The notes: generated from the letters alone by a model not told the origin. 64,000 nt of DNA from Elusimicrobia bacterium GWB2_63_22 (GCA_001799735.1 MGUA01000009.1:33315-97314), one strand, 5' to 3'. Shown: positions 1-10,284, counted from the stretch's first letter. Translations and numbers: made by a program.

Positions 1-130
1 CACCGCAATAGACCCGCCCTCGTCTGAAGATTGATCCGCTAATCCCGCGCCGGCGTCCGACGTTGGGGGACCCCCGCGAAAAGATCAAAGAACTGGCCCG
101 CTTTTTTGTATTATAGCGGAAAGAGCGCCG
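1..130 (+). repeat. Divergent copy (R0) of a dispersed intergenic repeat
   Basis: Starts with CAATAGACCCGCCCTCG and TGAAGATT, shared with the two better copies at 27504-27660 and 28845-29001. It drifts in the middle and matches again at the T-rich GTATTATA segment (107-114). It lies directly upstream of the WD40/caspase gene, and the TATTAT at 109-114 could be that gene's -10 box. The copy may begin before the window. Confidence 0.5.
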
Positions 131-193
131 GTTTAAAAAATTCACGTAAAGCTCTGCGATAAAGCTGGCGGCAGCCGCGTATGGGGGGTCTTA

Positions 194-3100
194 ATGCTAA
201 AAAATGCTTTTGTGGTTCTCCTTTTCGCGGTGCCGTGTTTCGGCGCGGCTCCTAAACCGGCCAAATTCGGCATTTCACTGCAGCGGACCAACGGTGCCTC
301 TGACGACAGGAAATACTCCATAACCTTCTCCCCCGACAACGCCAGCGTGGCGCTGGGCGGCATGACCCTGGTCGTGTGGAGCAACAAAGGATACCTCATT
401 CGGGAGGTTCTCCCTCCGGCGGGCGGACGCTCTTTCTACGGCTTCGGGCTGCTCCTGTTCTCTAAGGACGGGAGGGAACTCGTCTCTGCCTCCAGGAGCG
501 AGAAGACCGTTAATATCTATGCCGCGGCTTCGGGGAAGATACTGCGCACAATAACCCTCGGCACCGAAGGTAACGCCAGTTGCCTGGCTTTTTCCGGGGA
601 CGGGGGTACGCTGGCCATAGGTACCACCGAGGGCGCGGTGGAACTGTGGGATTACAAGCGGGACCAATTACTGAAACGTGTACAGGTTACCGACAATACT
701 ATCGGCCAGCTCGCCTTCCTGCGCGACGGAAGGCTGGTTTATGGCGCCGTGCAACTCTATACCATAGTGCGCACCCCAACGTCCGTCAGCAAGACCATGA
801 ATAGCGGGGACGTCGGGTTCGAAGTGGGGTTCGTGGGCGCCGTCGGCCGCGGCGGGAAGAGTTTTAAGTGGCGCAATAAAGCCGGCAGCGAGTTGTTCTC
901 CTTTTCGCCAGGGACAGAAAGACTGGCTGTGCACGACAGGAACACCATCTGGGTGCTGGACAGCGGCTTCAATGTGCTGAAAAGCACCGCCTTGGTCTCC
1001 GGCGGCCAGCCCATGGAGGCGGCCAGGGCGCTTTTAAGCCCGGACGGTTCGGAGCTGGCGGTAATAACGGCCCCCGGCAGTTCGTGCCGGAGGATAGTCT
1101 ATTCCCTGCCGGGCTTGGCCAGGCTGGCCGATTACCCCCTGCCGGACCACTGGGACGTGCAGGCGGCCTATACGCCCGATTCCAGGTTCATCGGTATCGC
1201 CGGCCTCGGCGAGTCCAACAGGCTTATCGATCCTCACACCGGCACTTTGCACCTGGGCCTCCACAAACACGCCGACACACCAGTGACCGCAGATATCAGC
1301 CCGGACGGAAAACATGTAGCTTCCGGAGGCAGTTCGGTGAGCCTGTGGCCTATAGCAGGCGGGACCCCTAAAAATGTGCCGAGTCAGTTTCTCGTTTCCA
1401 AGGTAATCCTTGCCCCGGATGGGCGGCATATAGTGGTAAGCCGACGTTATGGAATAGAAGTGACGGAATTGGACAGCGGGGAAAGCCATGTGTTAGAGGC
1501 TGGTCAAATAAGTCCGGTGGCGCTTAGTGCTGATGGCCGGAAGATAGCTTATATGCCTCCCTGGACCGGGGTCCCCTCTTCAATGCGCCTGGTGGTGCGC
1601 GACTCCGTGTCGGACAAGATCTATAACGAGATACCGGTGAACTATTGCCCGGTGGAAAAGGTCGGGTTCAGTTCTTCCGGCAGGTTCCTGGTTTGGGGCC
1701 GCGGCCTATACGACCTGAAAACTAATAAGTTGCTGACTACCATGTCCTCCAACGTGGTGGACGTAGCCCGGAACCTGATGGCCGTGGCCGGCTACGAGAA
1801 CGGGGTAGTGGTACGTACCCTGGCCGGCCGTGAAATTGGTTACCCGCGGATCGCTGGCAGGGCCACCGTGCTGCGTTTTGCTCCGGGGGAAAAGGCGATA
1901 GCCGTGGGGCTGGATAACGGAGGCATAGAGCTCTGGAGCGGGCAGGATTTTAAGCGGGGTAAAAGGCTGGCCGGTCACCAGCAGGGCATAACGGACCTGG
2001 AGTTCAGCAGCGACGGGCGGTTCCTGGTATCCTCCAGCAACGACAATACCACCAAGGTCTGGAACCTGCGGAATTTCAGGCACTATACCCGTTTTTCCGG
2101 AGGCGGAGAGTGGCTCATCTATACTCCGGACGGCTATTTTGACGCTTCTCCCAGGGGCGAGGGACTGGCCGCCATGGTCAGCGGAATGAATGTTTTTGGG
2201 CTGGAGCAGTTCGCGGCGCGCAATAACCGCCCGGATATCATCCTGGGCAGGATGGGTCTCGGCTCGCTGGAAGAGGTGGCCCATTATAAGGAACTGTACC
2301 TGAGGAGGCTTAAGAAAATGGGCCTTACCGAAGCCGACCTGAGCGGGGAACTTCACGCCCCGGAGGCGAAGGTGATTTTGACGCGGCGCGAGGGAAAATT
2401 CCTGACCGTGGATTTCCTGCTTTCCGACACCAAAGTCCCCCTGAAGAGTTACAACGTCTTCGTGAATAATGTTCCGCTGTTAGGCGCCGACGGAAAAAGC
2501 GTTTCTGGCGGCAGCTTCCGGGGGAGCGAACGGATAGAACTCGCTTCCGGAAAGAACAAGATAGAGATCTCCGTTACCAACGGGGCCGGGGTGGAAGCCT
2601 ACCGCGCCCAGGCCTACGCCGATCACGGTGAGAAACTGAAAGGCAGTCTTTACTACCTGGCCTTCGGGGTCTCGCGGTACAAGCTGCCGGAACTGGCCTT
2701 GAATTACGCCGATAAGGACGCACGGGACCTGGAAGACGTGGTGATGAGAATGCGCCCCAAATACGACAATGTTTTCTCCAAGGTGCTGCTTAATTCCGAG
2801 GCTACCGCGGAGAATATAAAGAGCGCCAAGGCGTTCCTGGCCGGCGCTAAGACGGATGACACCGTGGTGCTTTTTGCGGCCGGGCACGGCGGGTACAGCC
2901 GGGGCGCGGACCCGAAGTATTATTACCTGCCGTACGAGGGGGACCCGGCCAAACCGGAGACTACTGGCGTGACTTTCGAGGCCATAGAATCTATGTTGGA
3001 CGGCATAAAGCCGCGAAAAAAACTATTCCTGCTGGATACCTGCGATTCCGGCGAGCTCGACGAGGAGACCTTCGGCCGGTACTACGCCGCAGCCAAGGCC

Positions 3101-3481
3101 AGGGGCATAACGCCGCGCAGCTACCGCAAGCCGCTGAAAGTAAGGGGGACAGAAGAGGCCGCCCCCAGGCCTTACCTGTACGAAAAGAACCGACTCATCT
3201 ACAACGACCTCTCCCGGCGCACTGGTGCTATTGTCTTCTCTTCTTCGCGCGGCGGTGAAATTTCGTATGAAAGTTCTGACATTCAGAATGGTTTTTTTAC
3301 TCACGAAGTGATAGCGGCCCTAAGCGGCCGGCAGGCTGACCAGAACGGAGACGGCAAAGTGTCCACCAAAGAACTCAGGGGCTACGTTTCCGCCGCGGTA
3401 AAGACCAGCACTAACGGGCTGCAGAACCCCGCCGTGGACAGGGATAATATTTTTCAAGAAATAGAATTCCCTCTGCCGTGA
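194..3481 (+). CDS. Secreted WD40-repeat protein with C-terminal caspase-like (C14) domain
   Basis: 1095 residues. A Sec signal peptide (about residues 1-18, MLKNAFVVLLFAVPCFGA) implies export. Residues about 40-650 hold WD40-like blades with recurring SPDG/SSDG turns and a final KVWNL blade. A beta-rich linker follows to about 830. Residues 835-1095 look like a peptidase C14 (caspase/metacaspase) domain, with the expected dyad as H898 in GHGG and C950 in DTCDSGE. Residues 1049-1060 (DQNGDGKVSTKE) fit an EF-hand-type calcium loop, and some metacaspases are calcium dependent. The ATG at 194 follows a G-run and gives a clean signal peptide. The NHL-repeat gene follows after 36 nt, so they are probably co-transcribed. 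Protease activity and substrate are inferred from the family. Confidence 0.87.
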   Translation: MLKNAFVVLLFAVPCFGAAPKPAKFGISLQRTNGASDDRKYSITFSPDNASVALGGMTLVVWSNKGYLIREVLPPAGGRSFYGFGLLLFSKDGRELVSASRSEKTVNIYAAASGKILRTITLGTEGNASCLAFSGDGGTLAIGTTEGAVELWDYKRDQLLKRVQVTDNTIGQLAFLRDGRLVYGAVQLYTIVRTPTSVSKTMNSGDVGFEVGFVGAVGRGGKSFKWRNKAGSELFSFSPGTERLAVHDRNTIWVLDSGFNVLKSTALVSGGQPMEAARALLSPDGSELAVITAPGSSCRRIVYSLPGLARLADYPLPDHWDVQAAYTPDSRFIGIAGLGESNRLIDPHTGTLHLGLHKHADTPVTADISPDGKHVASGGSSVSLWPIAGGTPKNVPSQFLVSKVILAPDGRHIVVSRRYGIEVTELDSGESHVLEAGQISPVALSADGRKIAYMPPWTGVPSSMRLVVRDSVSDKIYNEIPVNYCPVEKVGFSSSGRFLVWGRGLYDLKTNKLLTTMSSNVVDVARNLMAVAGYENGVVVRTLAGREIGYPRIAGRATVLRFAPGEKAIAVGLDNGGIELWSGQDFKRGKRLAGHQQGITDLEFSSDGRFLVSSSNDNTTKVWNLRNFRHYTRFSGGGEWLIYTPDGYFDASPRGEGLAAMVSGMNVFGLEQFAARNNRPDIILGRMGLGSLEEVAHYKELYLRRLKKMGLTEADLSGELHAPEAKVILTRREGKFLTVDFLLSDTKVPLKSYNVFVNNVPLLGADGKSVSGGSFRGSERIELASGKNKIEISVTNGAGVEAYRAQAYADHGEKLKGSLYYLAFGVSRYKLPELALNYADKDARDLEDVVMRMRPKYDNVFSKVLLNSEATAENIKSAKAFLAGAKTDDTVVLFAAGHGGYSRGADPKYYYLPYEGDPAKPETTGVTFEAIESMLDGIKPRKKLFLLDTCDSGELDEETFGRYYAAAKARGITPRSYRKPLKVRGTEEAAPRPYLYEKNRLIYNDLSRRTGAIVFSSSRGGEISYESSDIQNGFFTHEVIAALSGRQADQNGDGKVSTKELRGYVSAAVKTSTNGLQNPAVDRDNIFQEIEFPLP

Positions 3482-3517
3482 AGCGGCGCGGGGTTGTGTA
3501 GGGGAAGAGGGATAAAA

Positions 3518-6500
3518 ATGGGAAACGAACGGCTTAAAACTGCGGCGGCGCTATGCTGCGCCTTCAGTCTGCTATCGCTTTTGCCAGTGGGCCGGCTCTG
3601 CGCTAACACGCCGCAAGAGGCGGCGGCTGCCCTTGTGGAAGCTCTGAAAAGTGCGGATCCCGGGCTCTGGTACAGGCAATTGAGCAAAGCTGATGTGGAT
3701 TCCTTGCATGAAATGATCGGGGAACACATGAAGAACGAATTTGAAAAGGAACGCGCTTACAGGGAAAGAGAGTTAGGGAAGAAGATAGAAGATATCTACG
3801 AATTTAAAGGCGGTCAGTTGGCGCTTTCTTTGGGGCCCTACTCCAGGGATAAGGGGCAGGAGAAGCTGTTCGACCTGTTCTTCATTAAGGATATCCGCGT
3901 TTGGGGCGGGCAATATGCCGAAGTGACGCTTTTTTTGCCGGTAGCGATAAGAGGCGTTCTCCCGCCGGTACGGCTTTCTTTTATAAAGGAGGCGGGGGAG
4001 TGGAAATTCTGCCAGTCCCTTTCAACGGCGTATTTTGTCCATGGCCGGAACGGGGACTTTGACTATTTCGTAAACATGTACCTAAACCTGTTCTACGGGC
4101 TAAAGCTGGACCGGACTGACTCCTCTAAAATAAAGAGAAAGAGTTTCCGCCTGTCGAAAGAACTGTCCGATAAATATTTTACTGCCTGGAAGAACATGAA
4201 GAGTTACTCCGCGAAAGATTTTCTCGCTATGTGGCTGCTGACCGGAGATAAAAAAGCCATTCGGGTATGGGAAGAAGAGAAAACCTCCGGCAAGAAGACC
4301 CTGACGGACAAGGAATTGGAAATGTACAAGGGGTTCCTGTCCGGGAAGACGCAACCGTCCCGCCAGCCCGTCCCTCCGCCCGCTTTAGAGTCAGAACAAT
4401 ATTTTCAGTACGTGAAAGGGGCCTTCTTCCGGGATATACTGGCCTACAAAAAACTGCTGCTGAAATTTCCGGGAGACGAAAAGATGTGCGCCAAGGCGAA
4501 ATACCAGATAGCGGAGAACTACGAGTATGCCAGGGAATACGCCCTGGCGGAAATGGTTTACCTCGGTTTCTTGAAGAAATATCCGGCCGCTGAGGACGAA
4601 CCGAAAGCGCAGGCTAACCTGGCCAAGCTTTACTGGGATAAACTTGGGAAACAGGATGAGGCCGTTAGAATATGGAAAGAGCTGGACGCGAAGGGGAAAC
4701 TGCCTGCGGACGCTCCTTATAAAGCGGCCGGCAGGTTAGTGCCCAAGACGCTGGTTCAGAATCTTGAAGCCGGGTATATGCGCGGCATAGTGGATTTTGA
4801 CATTGAGCAGGACGGAAAATGGACCGACGTGCTTTATACTTCCGGCTCGGTAAAAGTCGGGGGCAAGGAGTACGTCCCCGCGGAAAACAAGCTGGTCAGG
4901 TACCTGGAGAGCGGCCAGGGCAGCGAAATATACAGTAAAGAGATAGACTACGGCGGACAGGACAGTCAAAGTCATTTAAGCTACAGGAAAATGCAGGCGA
5001 CCCGCAACGGGATTTGGCTGTATACGGCTATGTGCAACGGCCATGCCCTCTTCCTGTCCCCGGAGGGTAGGCCGTTGGCTCGTTTGCGCGACGAGGGCGA
5101 CGTGCTGGCCGACCTGCCTCTCGAAGGCCGGGAGGGGCCGTATCCGTGGAAATATACCAACGAAGAGCATCTGCGCAGTCCTTATTGGCAGGGGGTTCAC
5201 TTCGCCGATAAATATGTTTACGTCTACGCGGCGAACTCGGTGGCGCTGAAGAAATACGATGCCAAGACCAAAAGCTTGATCTCAAAAACGGTCCCTGCTC
5301 CGGGGGCCAGTCTTGGGAATTATTCGGCGAATATGGCGCCATCCGCTAAAGGGACCATGTTCGTGGTTTCCCCAGAGGCCGGAGTGGTGCTTGAGTACAA
5401 CGACGAAGGTAAGGTAGTCGGCACTATTAAGGACGTCCGGACAGGGGTGCAGTTCGGGAATATCAGGGATATGGCCTTCGACAAAGAAGGAAATATGTAC
5501 GCGGCTTTAGAGACTGACCATCAGATTGCGGTATTTTCAAAGGATGGCAAACTTGTAAATTCCTTCATCGACGAAACCGTTACCCCCACCAGCGTGGCCG
5601 TGGATGGGGCCGGGGATATCTATGTGAGCGGCTATGGAATGTCCATGGGCGGAACAACGGTGAAGATATATGACCGCAACGGCAAAGCCAAAACCTCTTT
5701 CAGCACACTGCACCCCAAAGCGACCGTAGCCAATGTGGGAATAAGAGACCTGGCTGTTACTGATGACGGGTTTGTTTATGTGCGGGTGGACACCGTGGTG
5801 GAACGCTATACCACGAAAGGAGAGCGGGTGGACTATTGGGTCATCCCGAATTCCGGGCAGGACGCGGTCATGTTTGCCGCCGATCCGAAGCGCAAGAAAT
5901 TGTTCATGCTGAAGGGCCTTGAAGTTTATGAGTATGGCGGGCCCGGGACAAAAAAAATAGCCGATCTGCGACTGCCCGAAAAACCATACTCCCCGGTAAA
6001 GATGGTGGCCGCTTTCGGCGCGGACAAGCGGGGAAACTTGCAGGGGCATGTCAGCAATATCGGGGTATTCAGTTTTGATCCGGATAAGATCAGCGGCGGC
6101 ACCGTCCCGCTCGGCATCGGCGGGGCCAAGTATGGCTCACAGATCTCGCTCGAGCGCACGGGCTTGGACCGGGACGGCAACATCTGGTCCTGTAATTCCA
6201 GGAACTACGGCAAGGGTCCCGTTATAGAAAAATACGGCCCGGACGGGAAGCAGGTTCTTAAAATACCTCAGGCGGAGGGGACCAGGAATTCATGGAAACC
6301 GGTAGATATTGTGAAGTCCTGTAAGGACGAACTTCTTGTGGCGGATTCCGCCAACCGGCGCATAGCGAAATACACCATGTCCGGGAAATACTTGGGGGAT
6401 TTCGACCTTACGCCGTATATGAGCGGCTGGATACAGCGGCTGAGGGTGGACTCCAAAGAACGCTTGTATATACTTTCCAGCCAAATGGGAAAGCAGTTTA

Positions 6501-6544
6501 TTCTCCGCTTTGACGGAGTGGTTTTTAAGGAAACGCGGAACTAA
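3518..6544 (+). CDS. Secreted TPR-like / NHL beta-propeller protein
   Basis: 1008 residues from the ATG at 3518, chosen over an upstream TTG because GGGGAAGAGG (3501-3510) is well placed as ribosome binding site and the result starts with a Sec signal peptide. The N-terminal third is helical. Residues about 300-390 resemble tandem TPR helices (KAKYQIAENYEYAREY, then KAQANLAKLYW). From about 430 to the end the chain repeats NHL/SMP-30-like propeller motifs such as MAFDKEGNMYAA, VAVDGAGDIYVSG and LDRDGNIWSC. No catalytic residues are recognised; such propellers usually bind proteins or glycans. It lies between the caspase-like protein and a glycosyltransferase, probably in one transcript. Confidence 0.8.
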   Translation: MGNERLKTAAALCCAFSLLSLLPVGRLCANTPQEAAAALVEALKSADPGLWYRQLSKADVDSLHEMIGEHMKNEFEKERAYRERELGKKIEDIYEFKGGQLALSLGPYSRDKGQEKLFDLFFIKDIRVWGGQYAEVTLFLPVAIRGVLPPVRLSFIKEAGEWKFCQSLSTAYFVHGRNGDFDYFVNMYLNLFYGLKLDRTDSSKIKRKSFRLSKELSDKYFTAWKNMKSYSAKDFLAMWLLTGDKKAIRVWEEEKTSGKKTLTDKELEMYKGFLSGKTQPSRQPVPPPALESEQYFQYVKGAFFRDILAYKKLLLKFPGDEKMCAKAKYQIAENYEYAREYALAEMVYLGFLKKYPAAEDEPKAQANLAKLYWDKLGKQDEAVRIWKELDAKGKLPADAPYKAAGRLVPKTLVQNLEAGYMRGIVDFDIEQDGKWTDVLYTSGSVKVGGKEYVPAENKLVRYLESGQGSEIYSKEIDYGGQDSQSHLSYRKMQATRNGIWLYTAMCNGHALFLSPEGRPLARLRDEGDVLADLPLEGREGPYPWKYTNEEHLRSPYWQGVHFADKYVYVYAANSVALKKYDAKTKSLISKTVPAPGASLGNYSANMAPSAKGTMFVVSPEAGVVLEYNDEGKVVGTIKDVRTGVQFGNIRDMAFDKEGNMYAALETDHQIAVFSKDGKLVNSFIDETVTPTSVAVDGAGDIYVSGYGMSMGGTTVKIYDRNGKAKTSFSTLHPKATVANVGIRDLAVTDDGFVYVRVDTVVERYTTKGERVDYWVIPNSGQDAVMFAADPKRKKLFMLKGLEVYEYGGPGTKKIADLRLPEKPYSPVKMVAAFGADKRGNLQGHVSNIGVFSFDPDKISGGTVPLGIGGAKYGSQISLERTGLDRDGNIWSCNSRNYGKGPVIEKYGPDGKQVLKIPQAEGTRNSWKPVDIVKSCKDELLVADSANRRIAKYTMSGKYLGDFDLTPYMSGWIQRLRVDSKERLYILSSQMGKQFILRFDGVVFKETRN

Positions 6545-6572
6545 GAGCGGCACAATAGCCGGAGGGGCACTA

Positions 6573-7688
6573 ATGGCCAGAATCTTGTACGGGGTTTCGG
6601 GAGAAGGCAGCGGGCACGCCACGCGCAGCAAGGAGATACTCTCCGGGCTGGTGAAGAAGCACCGGGTGAAGGTGCTGGCCTATGGCAAGTCCTACGACCT
6701 GCTAAAGGACTGCTTCGACACGCAGAAGATCTACGGCCTGCACCTCTATTACAGGGACGGCTCGGTGGATTACCTGCGCACGGCGCTTGCCAATCTGCGC
6801 CGGATGCCGGCCGAACTGGACGGCACCTTGGCCGGGGTGAAAGCCGTGATGAAGCGGTTCCGGCCCGAGGTGGTCATTTCGGACTTCGAGCCTGTCTCCG
6901 GGCTGCTGGCCAGGCACAACCAACTGCCGCTCATCTCGCTGGATAACCAGCATATCTTCACCAATTGCGACGTAAAATACCCGCGGCGTTTCGCGCGGGA
7001 GGCCGGGGTGAACCGGCTGGTGATAGGGGCCTACCTGCCGCGCATAAGCGAAACGCTCATAACCTGTTTCTACCATCCCCGGGTCACCAGGCCCGATACT
7101 TATCTTTTTCCGCCCATACTGCGCCGCGCCATACTGGCGCAGAAGCCGCGCGCGGGGCGGCATGTGCTGGTGTACCAGACCGCCAGCGGGGATGACTCCA
7201 TAGCGGGCGCGCTCAAGAACTGCCCCGGCGAGTACATCTTCTACGGCTGCAACAAGGACCAGCGTGACGGCAACATAACGTACCGCAAGTTCAGCGAGGA
7301 AGGCTTCATAAAAGACCTGGCCTCCTGCCGCGCCGTGGTTTGCAACGGCGGACTAAGCCTTATGAGCGAAGCCCTGCACTTGGGAAAGCCGATATTTTCC
7401 GTGCCCATCGCCGGGCAGTTCGAGCAGATAGCCAACGCCTATTACCTGGAAAAACTGGGCTACGGGCGCTACCGTCCGGCGCTTACCGCCCTGGGCTTGC
7501 GGGACTTCCTGAAGAATATAGAGCTTTACTCGGCAAATCTGAAAAAATATCCGCGAGCCGACAACTCGGCCATTGCCGCCAAGCTGGAAGAGCTCATAGC
7601 TGCGCATGCGGGAAAGATAGCTCTGAAAAAACCGCGCCTCATAGGCCGGATGGCAGGAAAAATCCTGGGCTGGGAAAAAAAGAAATGA
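6573..7688 (+). CDS. MJ1255/VC2487-type glycosyltransferase
   Basis: 371 residues. The ATG at 6573 is preceded by GGAGGGG (6561-6567). The N-terminus ARILYGVSGEGSGHATRS is the glycine-rich loop typical of GT-B enzymes of the MJ1255/VC2487 family, and the second half has the matching donor-side motif VVCNGGLSLMSEALHLGKP. The expected role is transfer of a nucleotide-activated sugar in the cytoplasm; the acceptor is unknown. No signal peptide or membrane segment is seen. Its stop overlaps the next start (ATGA at 7685-7688), so the two genes are translationally coupled. Confidence 0.8.
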   Translation: MARILYGVSGEGSGHATRSKEILSGLVKKHRVKVLAYGKSYDLLKDCFDTQKIYGLHLYYRDGSVDYLRTALANLRRMPAELDGTLAGVKAVMKRFRPEVVISDFEPVSGLLARHNQLPLISLDNQHIFTNCDVKYPRRFAREAGVNRLVIGAYLPRISETLITCFYHPRVTRPDTYLFPPILRRAILAQKPRAGRHVLVYQTASGDDSIAGALKNCPGEYIFYGCNKDQRDGNITYRKFSEEGFIKDLASCRAVVCNGGLSLMSEALHLGKPIFSVPIAGQFEQIANAYYLEKLGYGRYRPALTALGLRDFLKNIELYSANLKKYPRADNSAIAAKLEELIAAHAGKIALKKPRLIGRMAGKILGWEKKK

Positions 7689-8764
7689 AATTCAAGCTTC
7701 CGCTGCTCACCGCGCTGGCTGGCTTTCTGGCCCTCTCCGCGTCGCCCCTGCCCGCCTGCGATATAAAGCCGGACGAAGAACTGGTGTTTTTCGGCAGCTA
7801 CGGCTGGCTGGACCGGAAGTCGGGCGAGTGGAACGTCTCCGTACACGGCTGGATCTACGAGCCGGAGGAGGATTCCGCGGTCATAGGGACGCTGTCCAAG
7901 GCGTTCGGCAAAATGCTGGGCCTGAAGAAAGCAGACCTGGCCTCGTCTGTCTACGAAGAAAGGAGCCGCCGGTTCTTCGTGGATAACGAAAGGGGCAAGG
8001 TTCTGCGCGTGGAAATAGCCGGGCTCGGGCCGTTTAAACTGGTTAAGTCCGCGCCGAATGGGCACATGCGCGATGTGGTGCGTATAAAGGACGGCGCCCC
8101 GGGATTTTCCGGCGGGGCGGTGAAGGTGCGCACGCTGTGCGCCCAGGGGCACAGGACCTTCGAGGGCGAGATAGCGCTGATAAGCCCTGAGGGTCTTTCC
8201 GTGGTGTCCGATATCGACGACACCATAAAGATAAGCGAAGTGCGCGACAGAACGGCGCTGGTGGCCAACACTTTTGTGAAACCGTTCACCGCGGCTCCCG
8301 GCATGGCCGGGCTATACGGCCGCCTGGCAGAAAAGGGCGCGTGGTTCCATTATGTTTCTGCCAGCCCCTGGCAGTTGTACGCGCCGTTGGCGCGGTTCAT
8401 GGTCGAGAGCGGCTTTCCCGGCGGGACGCTGGAGCTTAAGACGTTCCGCTGGAAGGATCGGACTTTCCTTTCACTGTTCCAGAAACCGGAGGCGTACAAG
8501 ATCCCGGTTATAACTAAGCTGATAGAGACTTTCCCCGGGAGAAAATTCATCCTGATAGGGGATTCCGGCGAGAAAGACCCGGAGATCTACGGCGCGATAG
8601 CCAGGCAATTCCCCGGGAACGTTTCCAAGATACTTATACGCGACGTTACCGGCGAGAAAGCGGACGCGCCGAGGTTCCTGGCCGCGTTCAAAGACCTGCC
8701 GGGGACCCTTTGGCGGGTTTTCGAAAAGCCGGACGGTGTAGACATGGGAGAGATGAAGCTATGA
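7685..8764 (+). CDS. Secreted App1-type (DUF2183) phosphatase
   Basis: 359 residues, starting at the ATG that overlaps the previous stop. Residues 1-25 are a Sec-type signal (LPLLTALAGFLALSASPLPAC); the Cys at about 25 could be a lipobox but is not convincing. The core has SVVSDIDDTIKIS with D176-x-D178-x-T180, the HAD-type nucleophile motif of the App1/DUF2183 family, whose yeast member is a phosphatidate phosphatase. FHYVSASPWQLY and FILIGDSGEKDPEIY are the other conserved family blocks. It is probably a lipid or phosphoester phosphatase at the cell surface or in the periplasm. It ends in another ATGA overlap (8761-8764). Confidence 0.82.
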   Translation: MKFKLPLLTALAGFLALSASPLPACDIKPDEELVFFGSYGWLDRKSGEWNVSVHGWIYEPEEDSAVIGTLSKAFGKMLGLKKADLASSVYEERSRRFFVDNERGKVLRVEIAGLGPFKLVKSAPNGHMRDVVRIKDGAPGFSGGAVKVRTLCAQGHRTFEGEIALISPEGLSVVSDIDDTIKISEVRDRTALVANTFVKPFTAAPGMAGLYGRLAEKGAWFHYVSASPWQLYAPLARFMVESGFPGGTLELKTFRWKDRTFLSLFQKPEAYKIPVITKLIETFPGRKFILIGDSGEKDPEIYGAIARQFPGNVSKILIRDVTGEKADAPRFLAAFKDLPGTLWRVFEKPDGVDMGEMKL

Positions 8765-10284
8765 GGAACCTGAGGATATTTCTGCTTGCTGCGGTACTGC
8801 TGCCGCTGGGTTTTGAGGCCGGAGCCGGCAAAGAGACCGGCGGTCCCGCCCGTATAACCGCGGAGCAGGTGGATAGCGACCTGAAAACGCTGGAGATCTG
8901 CCGGGCGGGGCTCAGGGCGCTCGACGGCTATGTGCGGTCCAGGGCGGGGCTTTACGGCAAGACCGCGGCGGATCGGATCTATACCCGGGAGGAAAAAGAA
9001 GAGGTCTGGGGTCTCTGGAAGTCCTACTTCGACTACCTTGTGACCCTAGACCGCCTGGGCAAGAAATACGGCGACTCGTACGACAAGCTGGAGAAGCCTC
9101 TCCGGCAGGGCGCTTTCCTCGCGGCCTACGGCGCTTTTATGGCGCAGTACAGTTCGGCGCTCACGGTGATAGAACAGCTGGAAAAGAACGGCGCCATAGA
9201 CGTAATACTCAACGAGGATGTGCCGGAGGCCGGTATCCCTAAGGGCAGTTACTTTAAATTTAAGTTCCGGTTCCTCAACGCCGCGCGCGCCGCCGAATTC
9301 GTGGCGCTGGAGGTGCTGTACGCCCATTATAAGGACGTAAGCCATCCCGGTTCCAGGAAAGCGGCCGAAGAGGATGCGGGCTTCATCTGGAAGCACGGCC
9401 GGGTGAAGGGGCAGGTTCAGACGCTGAGGAACGCCATGGCGGTGGTTAAAAAGGCCGGCTTCACCGCCTGGTTCCCGGTGCAGACGGAGGTTTCCGAATT
9501 CATGGGCGACGCTAAGGTTTACAGGCGGCACAGCTCCCTGATAACGCAGGAGCAGATAGCCCGGATAGCCCCGCTGCTGGAACCGGGGGACATCTTCCTG
9601 GAGCGGAGGGAATGGTATCTTTCCAATGTGGGCCTGCCGGGGTTCTGGCCCCACGCCGCGCTTTATGTGGGCGGACGGAACGAACGCGACGCTTATTTCA
9701 GCGGGCCTGAAGTGGTCGTCTGGGCCAAACAGCTGGACCCCGTCTGCGGCAGCCTGGACTGCGTGTTGAAGGGCAAATACCCCGAGGCTTATGAAACCAG
9801 CCTGCGGCCGTACATGGGGCACGCGCCAAAGGTGCTGGAGGCCATGAGCGAAGGCGTGACCTTTACCAGCCTGGAACATTCCCTGGAAGCAGATTCCATA
9901 GTGGTGCTGAGGCCCAGGCTCCCTAAAACGGAAAAGGCGCAGGCCATCCTCAAGGCCTTCCACTATTCAGGCCGGCCTTACGACTTCAACTTCGATTTTC
10001 AGACCGACGACACCATAGTCTGTTCCGAGCTGGTCTACAAATGTTACGAGCCTTCCCCGCGGATGAAAGGCATAAGGTTCGAGACCGAAAAGGTGATAGG
10101 GCGGCACGTAAGCCCGCCGAACCTGATGGCCAAGCAGTTCGACGTAGAGTACGGCACCGACAGGCAGCAACTGGACATGATATTATTCCTCGACGGGCGC
10201 GAGTGGGAAAAGGCCGCTAAGGCGTCTACGTTGGAGGAGTTCCGTCGGAGTTGGAAGCGGCCGAAGTGGTACATCTGGCAGTGA
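8761..10284 (+). CDS. Permuted papain-like amidase, YiiX/YaeF (C92) family
   Basis: 507 residues starting within the ATGA overlap with the phosphatase gene. Residues 1-21 form a signal peptide. The first 270 residues are helical and unrecognised. The C-terminal part has the permuted NlpC/P60-like order: PGDIFLERR, then H298 in WPHAALYVGG, then C421 in VCSELVYKCYE. In this fold His precedes Cys, and members are thought to act on amide or lipid-amide bonds of the envelope. Together with the glycosyltransferase and phosphatase this suggests an envelope glycolipid or peptidoglycan role, but that is inference. Confidence 0.77.
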   Translation: MRNLRIFLLAAVLLPLGFEAGAGKETGGPARITAEQVDSDLKTLEICRAGLRALDGYVRSRAGLYGKTAADRIYTREEKEEVWGLWKSYFDYLVTLDRLGKKYGDSYDKLEKPLRQGAFLAAYGAFMAQYSSALTVIEQLEKNGAIDVILNEDVPEAGIPKGSYFKFKFRFLNAARAAEFVALEVLYAHYKDVSHPGSRKAAEEDAGFIWKHGRVKGQVQTLRNAMAVVKKAGFTAWFPVQTEVSEFMGDAKVYRRHSSLITQEQIARIAPLLEPGDIFLERREWYLSNVGLPGFWPHAALYVGGRNERDAYFSGPEVVVWAKQLDPVCGSLDCVLKGKYPEAYETSLRPYMGHAPKVLEAMSEGVTFTSLEHSLEADSIVVLRPRLPKTEKAQAILKAFHYSGRPYDFNFDFQTDDTIVCSELVYKCYEPSPRMKGIRFETEKVIGRHVSPPNLMAKQFDVEYGTDRQQLDMILFLDGREWEKAAKASTLEEFRRSWKRPKWYIWQ

